This document shows, piece after piece, positions 12,401-27,400 of a stretch of 47,500 bases of DNA. Every line of letters begins with the position of its first letter. Position 1 is the stretch's first letter. Origin of the DNA: Mesostigma viride (taxonomy: Eukaryota > Streptophyta > Mesostigmatophyceae > Mesostigmatales > Mesostigmataceae). The position numbers were made by a program, and so were the translations under genes. The stretch is from the NCBI GenBank assembly GCA_009746045.1, contig RPFO01000412.1, forward strand, positions 650,162-697,661, written 5' to 3'. The notes under the pieces were generated by a model. That model worked only from the letters and a program-made list of their open reading frames with translations, searched no databases and had not been told where the DNA came from.

Positions 12401-15400
12401 CCCCCACCCTCACCGCACCTTCCCTCTTCCACCCCACCCTCACCGCACCTTCCCTCTTCCACCCCCACCCTCACCGCACCTTCCCTCTTCCACCCCCACC
12501 CTCACCGCACCTTCCCTCTTCCACCCCCACCCTCAACCGCACCTTCCCTCTTCCACCCCCACCCTCACCGCACCTTCCCTCTTCCACCCCCACCCTCACC
12601 GCACCTTCCCTCTTCCACCCCCACCCTCACCGCACCTTCCCTCTTGCCATCGCACCCAGGTATGACCGCGTGGCTTTGGATACCGTGCTGGATACGGTGC
12701 TGCCGCTGGCCGCGTCCTACTTCATCACGGGGGAGCTGGGCTATGCCCAGAAAGGTGAGCGGATGCTTATAAGCTAGACCTAGAGCAATGGAATTCTACT
12801 CCACTTCTAGGACTAAGGAAATTCTACTCCACTTCTAGGACAACGGAAATTCTACTCCACTTCTAGGACTGCGGAGTTCTACTTCACTTTTAGAACTACG
12901 GAAATCTACTCCACTTTAGGACTATGGTTTAGGACTATGGAATTCTACTCCACTTTCAGGGCTATGGAATGCTAGTCCGCTCCCTCAAAGTTAAGCTTCT
13001 CCGCAGGCTGGATAAGTGAGACACTCTAGTTGATGCCTCTAGTATGTCGTCGCTACCTCCTCCTTGCTTCTTACAGCCGGCACGCATGAAACCGTGCCTT
13101 AACGTGTATTGCCGCTTCTCTGCAAAATGAGAGTGTGGATGGGAGGTTGACGAGATGGGCCGAGCACGTTTCTGATGCATTTGGTTTGCATGGTTTGGTT
13201 TTGCTTAACAGGGGTTTGGGCTCCGCATGGGCACTTATTATAGTTAGTTTATAATACGTAGCTGTTACAAAGCCACTCCTTATATCCAGATAGATGGGTT
13301 GCATCCAGGAGCCTCCCAAGTTCTTTTTCCTCTCAACGCATGTCATCATCTCCTTCCAGTGGTCTCTGTCAGATGCTGTAACCAAATGGCCTCGGGGCCT
13401 ATTTGTTGGTCGCGCGCTGCGGGATCCGCACGCTGCGGCGCCTTGGGTGGTCTGTCGATGAGCTCATCCTACTTCTGGCCTCTCTCACATGTAGCTCGAT
13501 GTAATGGGAAGCCTGCGCTCTGGTGGCTAAGAGCATCGATCTGAGACTAGGATTCAAATTTCTGGGTTGAATGCTTACGTCTTTGTCCTTTGGGCCATCG
13601 CCTCGTGTTTGTCAACTTCTTTGTTGGTTATAATATCTCGGTGCTTGCCGACCAGTATCTCTTTCTCTTGTTCATGCCGGTGGAAACTTGTGTGCCATCC
13701 CACGCCTCTGTCTCTCTTTGGACGCTTCCGTTACACACCCATGTCCACTGGGCATGACCACACTGGCCATGCCTACAATGGCCATACCTACATTCTTGGA
13801 CGCTCGTCACCACGCAGTGGTGGACCAAGTGCGGGCGTGGTTCACCGACGCGACGAGCGGGATGATGCCCCACATGGAGTTTGCGCAGGTTGGTGACGGG
13901 TGGCAGAGTACATGCACAGATGGAGTTTTGCGCATTGTTAACCTACACGGATTATCCTTAACAAGTGGATTTTGCAGGAAACAATCAGTCACCTGGGATG
14001 GGCCATGCATGGCGAGGTGCAAGGGATGGGCCATGCATGGCGAGGTGCGAGGGATGGGCAATAGAAGGCGAGGTGCGAGGGATGGGCAATAGAAGGCGAG
14101 GTGCGAGGGATGGGCCATGCATGGCGAGGTGCGAGGGATGGGCAATAGAAGGCGAGGTAGGAGGGATGGGCAATAGAAGGCGAGTGGCTGAACAGGGCAC
14201 AGGCAACAGGGCACACTGCGCGCGTGGAGGTTGCGGAAGGTAAAGGGGTGCTTTTTTTCATGAGATGACTATTGAAGGCGTGCTTTATTCATGAGACAAC
14301 CAGCGCAAGCTTGTCATTGCGGGGGCTTGTGCCATGCGACGTGCCGCAAGGCAGCAAGGAGGTGCAACATCGCTGCAAGACGAGGATTCGAGGTGATCGC
14401 CTGGTTGGGTTCGAGTACTACACGGCCATATATGTTCCACAGAAGCGGGTGGTGGTGGCCAGTAGCGAAGAATGGTCAACATGAAATGGAAGCATGGGTT
14501 TGTTTGCGTGCAAGTGTGCATGTGTGTATGCGTGTATGCTCTCTCGCATGACCGTGTGCCCCCTTTACCCCTGCGCTTGTAATCCATGCCACCACACCAC
14601 CCGCCATCCAGCGCATCATTGGCGTCAACTTTGGCTCGTCCGGGGGTCTTACCGAGATGTGGCGCATTCCGCGCGTGCTGGACGCGCTGGCGCTGGTGCA
14701 GGACAGGTACGTGATGCAAAGTAGGCACTCTATCTGCTGGGTATTATGATTGTAAGTCGCTATTCATAGTGACACAGGATGGATAGTGTGGCGCTCTATC
14801 GCTGGTGAAGGACAGATAAGGCAAGCGGCAACAGTTTTTCAGGCAGCATAAGGACCCCTCGCCAGGATGACAGGCACAACCACGTCATGACTTGGTGCAG
14901 AGCAGGCACTAGTAAGTGAACACTGTTGACAGGCGATGTCTCCTACCGGACAGGTACCGCGACATGCTGATGTTGGCGCAGGACAGGTTTTAGCAATACA
15001 GAAATGACTGGCTGAACTGTGAAATTGATGTAATTAAAGAATTCGGCAACGCATCATAATATTGCGCTACTGGACATTAAAGGTGACGCGCTATCGCTCT
15101 GAAGTACTGGACCCGGTACTAGGACCAGGTGCTAGTGATCAAACACTACAATACACGACCAGGTGCTAGTGATCAAACACTACAATACACGACCAGGTGC
15201 TAGTGATCAAACACTACAATACACGACCAGGTGCTAGTGATCAAACACTACAATACACGACCAGGTGCTAGTGATCAAACACTACAATACACGACCAGGT
15301 GCTAGTGATCAAACACTACAATACACGACCAGGTGCTAGTGATCAAACACTACAATACACGACCAGGTGCTAGTGATCAAACACTACAATACACGACCAG

Positions 15401-18400
15401 GTGCTAGTGATCAAACACTACAATACACGACCAGGTGCTAGTGATCAAACACTACAATACACGACCAGGTGCTAGTGATCAAACACTACAATACACGACC
15501 AGGTGCTAGTGATCAAACACTACAATACACGACCAGGTGCTAGTGATCAAACACTACAATACACGACCAGGTGCTAGTGATCAAACACTACAATACACGA
15601 CCAGGTGCTAGTGATCAAACACTACAATACACGACCAGGTGCTAGTGATCAAACACTGCAATACACGACCAGGTGCTAGTGATCAAACACTACAATACAC
15701 GACCAGGTGCTAGTGATCAAACACTACAATACACGACCAGGTGCTAGTGATCAAACACTACAATACACGACCAGGTGCTAGTGATCAAACACTACAATAC
15801 ACGACCAGGTGCTAGTGATCAAACACTACAATACACGACCAGGTGCTAGTGATCAAACACTACAATACACGACCAGGTGCTAGTGATCAAACACTACAAT
15901 ACACGACCAGGTGCTAGTGATCAAACACTACAATACACGACCAGGTGCTAGTGATCAAACACTACAATACACGACCAGGTGCTAGTGATCAAACACTACA
16001 ATACACGACCAGGTGCTAGTGATCAAACACTACAATACACGACCAGGTGCTAGTGATCAAACACTACAATACACGACCAGGTGCTAGTGATCAAACACTA
16101 CAATACACGACCAGGTGCTAGTGATCAAACACTACAATACACGACCAGGTGCTAGTGATCAAACACTACAATACACGACCAGGTGCTAGTGATCAAACAC
16201 TACAATACACGACCAGGTGCTAGTGATCAAACACTACAATACACGACCAGGTGCTAGTGATCAAACACTACAATACACGACCAGGTGCTAGTGATCAAAC
16301 ACTACAATACACGACCAGGTGCTAGTGATCAAACACTACAATACACGACCAGGTGCTAGTGATCAAACACTACAATACACGACCAGGTGCTAGTGATCAA
16401 ACACTACAATACACGACCAGGTGCTAGTGATCAAACACTACAATACACGACCAGGTGCTAGTGATCAAACACTACAATACACGACCAGGTGCTAGTGATC
16501 AAACACTACAATACACGACCAGGTGCTAGTGATCAAACACTACAATACACGACCAGGTGCTAGTGATCAAACACTACAATACACGACCAGGTGCTAGTGA
16601 TCAAACACTACAATACACGACCAGGTGCTAGTGATCAAACACTACAATACACGACCAGGTGCTAGTGATCAAACACTACAATACACGACCAGGTGCTAGT
16701 GATCAAACACTACAATACACGACCAGGTGCTAGTGATCAAACACTACAATACACGACCAGGTGCTAGTGATCAAACACTACAATACACGACCAGGTGCTA
16801 GTGATCAAACACTACAATACACGACCAGGTGCTAGTGATCAAACACTACAATACACGACCAGGTGCTAGTGATCAAACACTACAATACACGACCAGGTGC
16901 TAGTGATCAAACACTACAATACACGACCAGGTGCTAGTGATCAAACACTACAATACACGACCAGGTGCTAGTGATCAAACACTACAATACACGACCAGGT
17001 GCTAGTGATCAAACACTACAATACACGACCAGGTGCTAGTGATCAAACACTACAATACACGACCAGGTGCTAGTGATCAAACACTACAATACACGACCAG
17101 GTGCTAGTGATCAAACACTACAATACACGACCAGGTGCTAGTGATCAAACACTACAATACACGACCAGGTGCTAGTGATCAAACACTACAATACACGACC
17201 AGGTGCTAGTGATCAAACACTACAATACACGACCAGGTGCTAGTGATCAAACACTACAATACACGACCAGGTGCTAGTGATCAAACACTACAATACACGA
17301 CCAGGTGCTAGTGATCAAACACTACAATACACGACCAGGTGCTAGTGATCAAACACTACAATACACGACCAGGTGCTAGTGATCAAACACTACAATACAC
17401 GACCAGGTGCTAGTGATCAAACACTACAATACACGACCAGGTGCTAGTGATCAAACACTACAATACACGACCAGGTGCTAGTGATCAAACACTACAATAC
17501 ACGACCAGGTGCTAGTGATCAAACACTACAATACACGACCAGGTGCTAGTGATCAAACACTACAATACACGACCAGGTGCTAGTGATCAAACACTACAAT
17601 ACACGACCAGGTGCTAGTGATCAAACACTACAATACACGACCAGGTGCTAGTGATCAAACACTACAATACACGACCAGGTGCTAGTGATCAAACACTACA
17701 ATACACGACCAGGTGCTAGTGATCAAACACTACAATACACGACCAGGTGCTAGTGATCAAACACTACAATACACGACCAGGTGCTAGTGATCAAACACTA
17801 CAATACACGACCAGGTGCTAGTGATCAAACACTACAATACACGACCAGGTGCTAGTGATCAAACACTACAATACACGACCAGGTGCTAGTGATCAAACAC
17901 TACAATACACGACCAGGTGCTAGTGATCAAACACTACAATACACGACCAGGTGCTAGTGATCAAACACTACAATACACGACCAGGTGCTAGTGATCAAAC
18001 ACTACAATACACGACCAGGTGCTAGTGATCAAACACTACAATACACGACCAGGTGCTAGTGATCAAACACTACAATACACGACCAGGTGCTAGTGATCAA
18101 ACACTACAATACACGACCAGGTGCTAGTGATCAAACACTACAATACACGACCAGGTGCTAGTGATCAAACACTACAATACACGACCAGGTGCTAGTGATC
18201 AAACACTACAATACACGACCAGGTGCTAGTGATCAAACACTACAATACACGACCAGGTGCTAGTGATCAAACACTACAATACACGACCAGGTGCTAGTGA
18301 TCAAACACTACAATACACGACCAGGTGCTAGTGATCAAACACTACAATACACGACCAGGTGCTAGTGATCAAACACTACAATACACGACCAGGTGCTAGT

Positions 18401-21400
18401 GATCAAACACTACAATACACGACCAGGTGCTAGTGATCAAACACTACAATACACGACCAGGTGCTAGTGATCAAACACTACAATACACGACCAGGTGCTA
18501 GTGATCAAACACTACAATACACGACCAGGTGCTAGTGATCAAACACTACAATACACGACCAGGTGCTAGTGATCAAACACTACAATACACGACCAGGTGC
18601 TAGTGATCAAACACTACAATACACGACCAGGTGCTAGTGATCAAACACTACAATACACGACCAGGTGCTAGTGATCAAACACTACAATACACGACCAGGT
18701 GCTAGTGATCAAACACTACAATACACGACCAGGTGCTAGTGATCAAACACTACAATACACGACCAGGTGCTAGTGATCAAACACTACAATACACGACCAG
18801 GTGCTAGTGATCAAACACTACAATACACGACCAGGTGCTAGTGATCAAACACTACAATACACGACCAGGTGCTAGTGATCAAACACTACAATACACGACC
18901 AGGTGCTAGTGATCAAACACTACAATACACGACCAGGTGCTAGTGATCAAACACTACAATACACGACCAGGTGCTAGTGATCAAACACTACAATACACGA
19001 CCAGGTGCTAGTGATCAAACACTACAATACACGACCAGGTGCTAGTGATCAAACACTACAATACACGACCAGGTGCTAGTGATCAAACACTACAATACAC
19101 GACCAGGTGCTAGTGATCAAACACTACAATACACGACCAGGTGCTAGTGATCAAACACTACAATACACGACCAGGTGCTAGTGATCAAACACTACAATAC
19201 ACGACCAGGTGCTAGTGATCAAACACTACAATACACGACCAGGTGCTAGTGATCAAACACTACAATACACGACCAGGTGCTAGTGATCAAACACTACAAT
19301 ACACGACCAGGTGCTAGTGATCAAACACTACAATACACGACCAGGTGCTAGTGATCAAACACTACAATACACGACCAGGTGCTAGTGATCAAACACTACA
19401 ATACACGACCAGGTGCTAGTGATCAAACACTACAATACACGACCAGGTGCTAGTGATCAAACACTACAATACACGACCAGGTGCTAGTGATCAAACACTA
19501 CAATACACGACCAGGTGCTAGTGATCAAACACTACAATACACGACCAGGTGCTAGTGATCAAACACTACAATACACGACCAGGTGCTAGTGATCAAACAC
19601 TACAATACACGACCAGGTGCTAGTGATCAAACACTACAATACACGACCAGGTGCTAGTGATCAAACACTACAATACACGACCAGGTGCTAGTGATCAAAC
19701 ACTACAATACACGACCAGGTGCTAGTGATCAAACACTACAATACACGACCAGGTGCTAGTGATCAAACACTACAATACACGACCAGGTGCTAGTGATCAA
19801 ACACTACAATACACGACCAGGTGCTAGTGATCAAACACTACAATACACGACCAGGTGCTAGTGATCAAACACTACAATACACGACCAGGTGCTAGTGATC
19901 AAACACTACAATACACGACCAGGTGCTAGTGATCAAACACTACAATACACGACCAGGTGCTAGTGATCAAACACTACAATACACGACCAGGTGCTAGTGA
20001 TCAAACACTACAATACACGACCAGGTGCTAGTGATCAAACACTACAATACACGACCAGGTGCTAGTGATCAAACACTACAATACACGACCAGGTGCTAGT
20101 GATCAAACACTACAATACACGACCAGGTGCTAGTGATCAAACACTACAATACACGACCAGGTGCTAGTGATCAAACACTACAATACACGACCAGGTGCTA
20201 GTGATCAAACACTACAATACACGACCAGGTGCTAGTGATCAAACACTACAATACACGACCAGGTGCTAGTGATCAAACACTACAATACACGACCAGGTGC
20301 TAGTGATCAAACACTACAATACACGACCAGGTGCTAGTGATCAAACACTACAATACACGACCAGGTGCTAGTGATCAAACACTACAATACACGACCAGGT
20401 GCTAGTGATCAAACACTACAATACACGACCAGGTGCTAGTGATCAAACACTACAATACACGACCAGGTGCTAGTGATCAAACACTACAATACACGACCAG
20501 GTGCTAGTGATCAAACACTACAATACACGACCAGGTGCTAGTGATCAAACACTACAATACACGACCAGGTGCTAGTGATCAAACACTACAATACACGACC
20601 AGGTGCTAGTGATCAAACACTACAATACACGACCAGGTGCTAGTGATCAAACACTACAATACACGACCAGGTGCTAGTGATCAAACACTACAATACACGA
20701 CCAGGTGCTAGTGATCAAACACTACAATACACGACCAGGTGCTAGTGATCAAACACTACAATACACGACCAGGTGCTAGTGATCAAACACTACAATACAC
20801 GACCAGGTGCTAGTGATCAAACACTACAATACACGACCAGGTGCTAGTGATCAAACACTACAATACACGACCAGGTGCTAGTGATCAAACACTACAATAC
20901 ACGACCAGGTGCTAGTGATCAAACACTACAATACACGACCAGGTGCTAGTGATCAAACACTACAATACACGACCAGGTGCTAGTGATCAAACACTACAAT
21001 ACACGACCAGGTGCTAGTGATCAAACACTACAATACACGACCAGGTGCTAGTGATCAAACACTACAATACACGACCAGGTGCTAGTGATCAAACACTACA
21101 ATACACGACCAGGTGCTAGTGATCAAACACTACAATACACGACCAGGTGCTAGTGATCAAACACTACAATACACGACCAGGTGCTAGTGATCAAACACTA
21201 CAATACACGACCAGGTGCTAGTGATCAAACACTACAATACACGACCAGGTGCTAGTGATCAAACACTACAATACACGACCAGGTGCTAGTGATCAAACAC
21301 TACAATACACGACCAGGTGCTAGTGATCAAACACTACAATACACGACCAGGTGCTAGTGATCAAACACTACAATACACGACCAGGTGCTAGTGATCAAAC

Positions 21401-24400
21401 ACTACAATACACGACCAGGTGCTAGTGATCAAACACTACAATACACGACCAGGTGCTAGTGATCAAACACTACAATACACGACCAGGTGCTAGTGATCAA
21501 ACACTACAATACACGACCAGGTGCTAGTGATCAAACACTACAATACACGACCAGGTGCTAGTGATCAAACACTACAATACACGACCAGGTGCTAGTGATC
21601 AAACACTACAATACACGACCAGGTGCTAGTGATCAAACACTACAATACACGACCAGGTGCTAGTGATCAAACACTACAATACACGACCAGGTGCTAGTGA
21701 TCAAACACTACAATACACGACCAGGTGCTAGTGATCAAACACTACAATACACGACCAGGTGCTAGTGATCAAACACTACAATACACGACCAGGTGCTAGT
21801 GATCAAACACTACAATACACGACCAGGTGCTAGTGATCAAACACTACAATACACGACCAGGTGCTAGTGATCAAACACTACAATACACGACCAGGTGCTA
21901 GTGATCAAACACTACAATACACGACCAGGTGCTAGTGATCAAACACTACAATACACGACCAGGTGCTAGTGATCAAACACTACAATACACGACCAGGTGC
22001 TAGTGATCAAACACTACAATACACGACCAGGTGCTAGTGATCAAACACTACAATACACGACCAGGTGCTAGTGATCAAACACTACAATACACGACCAGGT
22101 GCTAGTGATCAAACACTACAATACACGACCAGGTGCTAGTGATCAAACACTACAATACACGACCAGGTGCTAGTGATCAAACACTACAATACACGACCAG
22201 GTGCTAGTGATCAAACACTACAATACACGACCAGGTGCTAGTGATCAAACACTACAATACACGACCAGGTGCTAGTGATCAAACACTACAATACACGACC
22301 AGGTGCTAGTGATCAAACACTACAATACACGACCAGGTGCTAGTGATCAAACACTACAATACACGACCAGGTGCTAGTGATCAAACACTACAATACACGA
22401 CCAGGTGCTAGTGATCAAACACTACAATACACGACCAGGTGCTAGTGATCAAACACTACAATACACGACCAGGTGCTAGTGATCAAACACTACAATACAC
22501 GACCAGGTGCTAGTGATCAAACACTACAATACACGACCAGGTGCTAGTGATCAAACACTACAATACACGACCAGGTGCTAGTGATCAAACACTACAATAC
22601 ACGACCAGGTGCTAGTGATCAAACACTACAATACACGACCAGGTGCTAGTGATCAAACACTACAATACACGACCAGGTGCTAGTGATCAAACACTACAAT
22701 ACACGACCAGGTGCTAGTGATCAAACACTACAATACACGACCAGGTGCTAGTGATCAAACACTACAATACACGACCAGGTGCTAGTGATCAAACACTACA
22801 ATACACGACCAGGTGCTAGTGATCAAACACTACAATACACGACCAGGTGCTAGTGATCAAACACTACAATACACGACCAGGTGCTAGTGATCAAACACTA
22901 CAATACACGACCAGGTGCTAGTGATCAAACACTACAATACACGACCAGGTGCTAGTGATCAAACACTACAATACACGACCAGGTGCTAGTGATCAAACAC
23001 TACAATACACGACCAGGTGCTAGTGATCAAACACTACAATACACGACCAGGTGCTAGTGATCAAACACTACAATACACGACCAGGTGCTAGTGATCAAAC
23101 ACTACAATACACGACCAGGTGCTAGTGATCAAACACTACAATACACGACCAGGTGCTAGTGATCAAACACTACAATACACGACCAGGTGCTAGTGATCAA
23201 ACACTACAATACACGACCAGGTGCTAGTGATCAAACACTACAATACACGACCAGGTGCTAGTGATCAAACACTACAATACACGACCAGGTGCTAGTGATC
23301 AAACACTACAATACACGACCAGGTGCTAGTGATCAAACACTACAATACACGACCAGGTGCTAGTGATCAAACACTACAATACACGACCAGGTGCTAGTGA
23401 TCAAACACTACAATACACGACCAGGTGCTAGTGATCAAACACTACAATACACGACCAGGTGCTAGTGATCAAACACTACAATACACGACCAGGTGCTAGT
23501 GATCAAACACTACAATACACGACCAGGTGCTAGTGATCAAACACTACAATACACGACCAGGTGCTAGTGATCAAACACTACAATACACGACCAGGTGCTA
23601 GTGATCAAACACTACAATACACGACCAGGTGCTAGTGATCAAACACTACAATACACGACCAGGTGCTAGTGATCAAACACTACAATACACGACCAGGTGC
23701 TAGTGATCAAACACTACAATACACGACCAGGTGCTAGTGATCAAACACTACAATACACGACCAGGTGCTAGTGATCAAACACTACAATACACGACCAGGT
23801 GCTAGTGATCAAACACTACAATACACGACCAGGTGCTAGTGATCAAACACTACAATACACGACCAGGTGCTAGTGATCAAACACTACAATACACGACCAG
23901 GTGCTAGTGATCAAACACTACAATACACGACCAGGTGCTAGTGATCAAACACTACAATACACGACCAGGTGCTAGTGATCAAACACTACAATACACGACC
24001 AGGTGCTAGTGATCAAACACTACAATACACGACCAGGTGCTAGTGATCAAACACTACAATACACGACCAGGTGCTAGTGATCAAACACTACAATACACGA
24101 CCAGGTGCTAGTGATCAAACACTACAATACACGACCAGGTGCTAGTGATCAAACACTACAATACACGACCAGGTGCTAGTGATCAAACACTACAATACAC
24201 GACCAGGTGCTAGTGATCAAACACTACAATACACGACCAGGTGCTAGTGATCAAACACTACAATACACGACCAGGTGCTAGTGATCAAACACTACAATAC
24301 ACGACCAGGTGCTAGTGATCAAACACTACAATACACGACCAGGTGCTAGTGATCAAACACTACAATACACGACCAGGTGCTAGTGATCAAACACTACAAT

Positions 24401-27400
24401 ACACGACCAGGTGCTAGTGATCAAACACTACAATACACGACCAGGTGCTAGTGATCAAACACTACAATACACGACCAGGTGCTAGTGATCAAACACTACA
24501 ATACACGACCAGGTGCTAGTGATCAAACACTACAATACACGACCAGGTGCTAGTGATCAAACACTACAATACACGACCAGGTGCTAGTGATCAAACACTA
24601 CAATACACGACCAGGTGCTAGTGATCAAACACTACAATACACGACCAGGTGCTAGTGATCAAACACTACAATACACGACCAGGTGCTAGTGATCAAACAC
24701 TACAATACACGACCAGGTGCTAGTGATCAAACACTACAATACACGACCAGGTGCTAGTGATCAAACACTACAATACACGACCAGGTGCTAGTGATCAAAC
24801 ACTACAATACACGACCAGGTGCTAGTGATCAAACACTACAATACACGACCAGGTGCTAGTGATCAAACACTACAATACACGACCAGGTGCTAGTGATCAA
24901 ACACTACAATACACGACCAGGTGCTAGTGATCAAACACTACAATACACGACCAGGTGCTAGTGATCAAACACTACAATACACGACCAGGTGCTAGTGATC
25001 AAACACTACAATACACGACCAGGTGCTAGTGATCAAACACTACAATACACGACCAGGTGCTAGTGATCAAACACTACAATACACGACCAGGTGCTAGTGA
25101 TCAAACACTACAATACACGACCAGGTGCTAGTGATCAAACACTACAATACACGACCAGGTGCTAGTGATCAAACACTACAATACACGACCAGGTGCTAGT
25201 GATCAAACACTACAATACACGACCAGGTGCTAGTGATCAAACACTACAATACACGACCAGGTGCTAGTGATCAAACACTACAATACACGACCAGGTGCTA
25301 GTGATCAAACACTACAATACACGACCAGGTGCTAGTGATCAAACACTACAATACACGACCAGGTGCTAGTGATCAAACACTACAATACACGACCAGGTGC
25401 TAGTGATCAAACACTACAATACACGACCAGGTGCTAGTGATCAAACACTACAATACACGACCAGGTGCTAGTGATCAAACACTACAATACACGACCAGGT
25501 GCTAGTGATCAAACACTACAATACACGACCAGGTGCTAGTGATCAAACACTACAATACACGACCAGGTGCTAGTGATCAAACACTACAATACACGACCAG
25601 GTGCTAGTGATCAAACACTACAATACACGACCAGGTGCTAGTGATCAAACACTACAATACACGACCAGGTGCTAGTGATCAAACACTACAATACACGACC
25701 AGGTGCTAGTGATCAAACACTACAATACACGACCAGGTGCTAGTGATCAAACACTACAATACACGACCAGGTGCTAGTGATCAAACACTACAATACACGA
25801 CCAGGTGCTAGTGATCAAACACTACAATACACGACCAGGTGCTAGTGATCAAACACTACAATACACGACCAGGTGCTAGTGATCAAACACTACAATACAC
25901 GACCAGGTGCTAGTGATCAAACACTACAATACACGACCAGGTGCTAGTGATCAAACACTACAATACACGACCAGGTGCTAGTGATCAAACACTACAATAC
26001 ACGACCAGGTGCTAGTGATCAAACACTACAATACACGACCAGGTGCTAGTGATCAAACACTACAATACACGACCAGGTGCTAGTGATCAAACACTACAAT
26101 ACACGACCAGGTGCTAGTGATCAAACACTACAATACACGACCAGGTGCTAGTGATCAAACACTACAATACACGACCAGGTGCTAGTGATCAAACACTACA
26201 ATACACGACCAGGTGCTAGTGATCAAACACTACAATACACGACCAGGTGCTAGTGATCAAACACTACAATACACGACCAGGTGCTAGTGATCAAACACTA
26301 CAATACACGACCAGGTGCTAGTGATCAAACACTACAATACACGACCAGGTGCTAGTGATCAAACACTACAATACACGACCAGGTGCTAGTGATCAAACAC
26401 TACAATACACGACCAGGTGCTAGTGATCAAACACTACAATACACGACCAGGTGCTAGTGATCAAACACTACAATACACGACCAGGTGCTAGTGATCAAAC
26501 ACTACAATACACGACCAGGTGCTAGTGATCAAACACTACAATACACGACCAGGTGCTAGTGATCAAACACTACAATACACGACCAGGTGCTAGTGATCAA
26601 ACACTACAATACACGACCAGGTGCTAGTGATCAAACACTACAATACACGACCAGGTGCTAGTGATCAAACACTACAATACACGACCAGGTGCTAGTGATC
26701 AAACACTACAATACACGACCAGGTGCTAGTGATCAAACACTACAATACACGACCAGGTGCTAGTGATCAAACACTACAATACACGACCAGGTGCTAGTGA
26801 TCAAACACTACAATACACGACCAGGTGCTAGTGATCAAACACTACAATACACGACCAGGTGCTAGTGATCAAACACTACAATACACGACCAGGTGCTAGT
26901 GATCAAACACTACAATACACGACCAGGTGCTAGTGATCAAACACTACAATACACGACCAGGTGCTAGTGATCAAACACTACAATACACGACCAGGTGCTA
27001 GTGATCAAACACTACAATACACGACCAGGTGCTAGTGATCAAACACTACAATACACGACCAGGTGCTAGTGATCAAACACTACAATACACGACCAGGTGC
27101 TAGTGATCAAACACTACAATACACGACCAGGTGCTAGTGATCAAACACTACAATACACGACCAGGTGCTAGTGATCAAACACTACAATACACGACCAGGT
27201 GCTAGTGATCAAACACTACAATACACGACCAGGTGCTAGTGATCAAACACTACAATACACGACCAGGTGCTAGTGATCAAACACTACAATACACGACCAG
27301 GTGCTAGTGATCAAACACTACAATACACGACCAGGTGCTAGTGATCAAACACTACAATACACGACCAGGTGCTAGTGATCAAACACTACAATACACGACC

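Noticed and set aside
11643-12777. Pro/His/Ser/Thr-rich open frames of 332 and 340 codons
   Set aside because: They are translations of the 31-bp intronic array. The real exon 4 uses a different frame border and an AG acceptor at 12658-12659.
13978-14072. Extra exon between exons 5 and 6 (GNNQSPG...)
   Set aside because: It needs a different exon 5 donor and would include repeat units. Direct joining of exons 5 and 6 gives a gap-free family match in phase 0.
14868-14905. Decayed Asn-His..Trp motif that could be the missing lyase catalytic exon
   Set aside because: One frame reads HNHVMTW, faintly like the family NNHGTWYD, but flanking residues do not match and stops follow. Probably chance.
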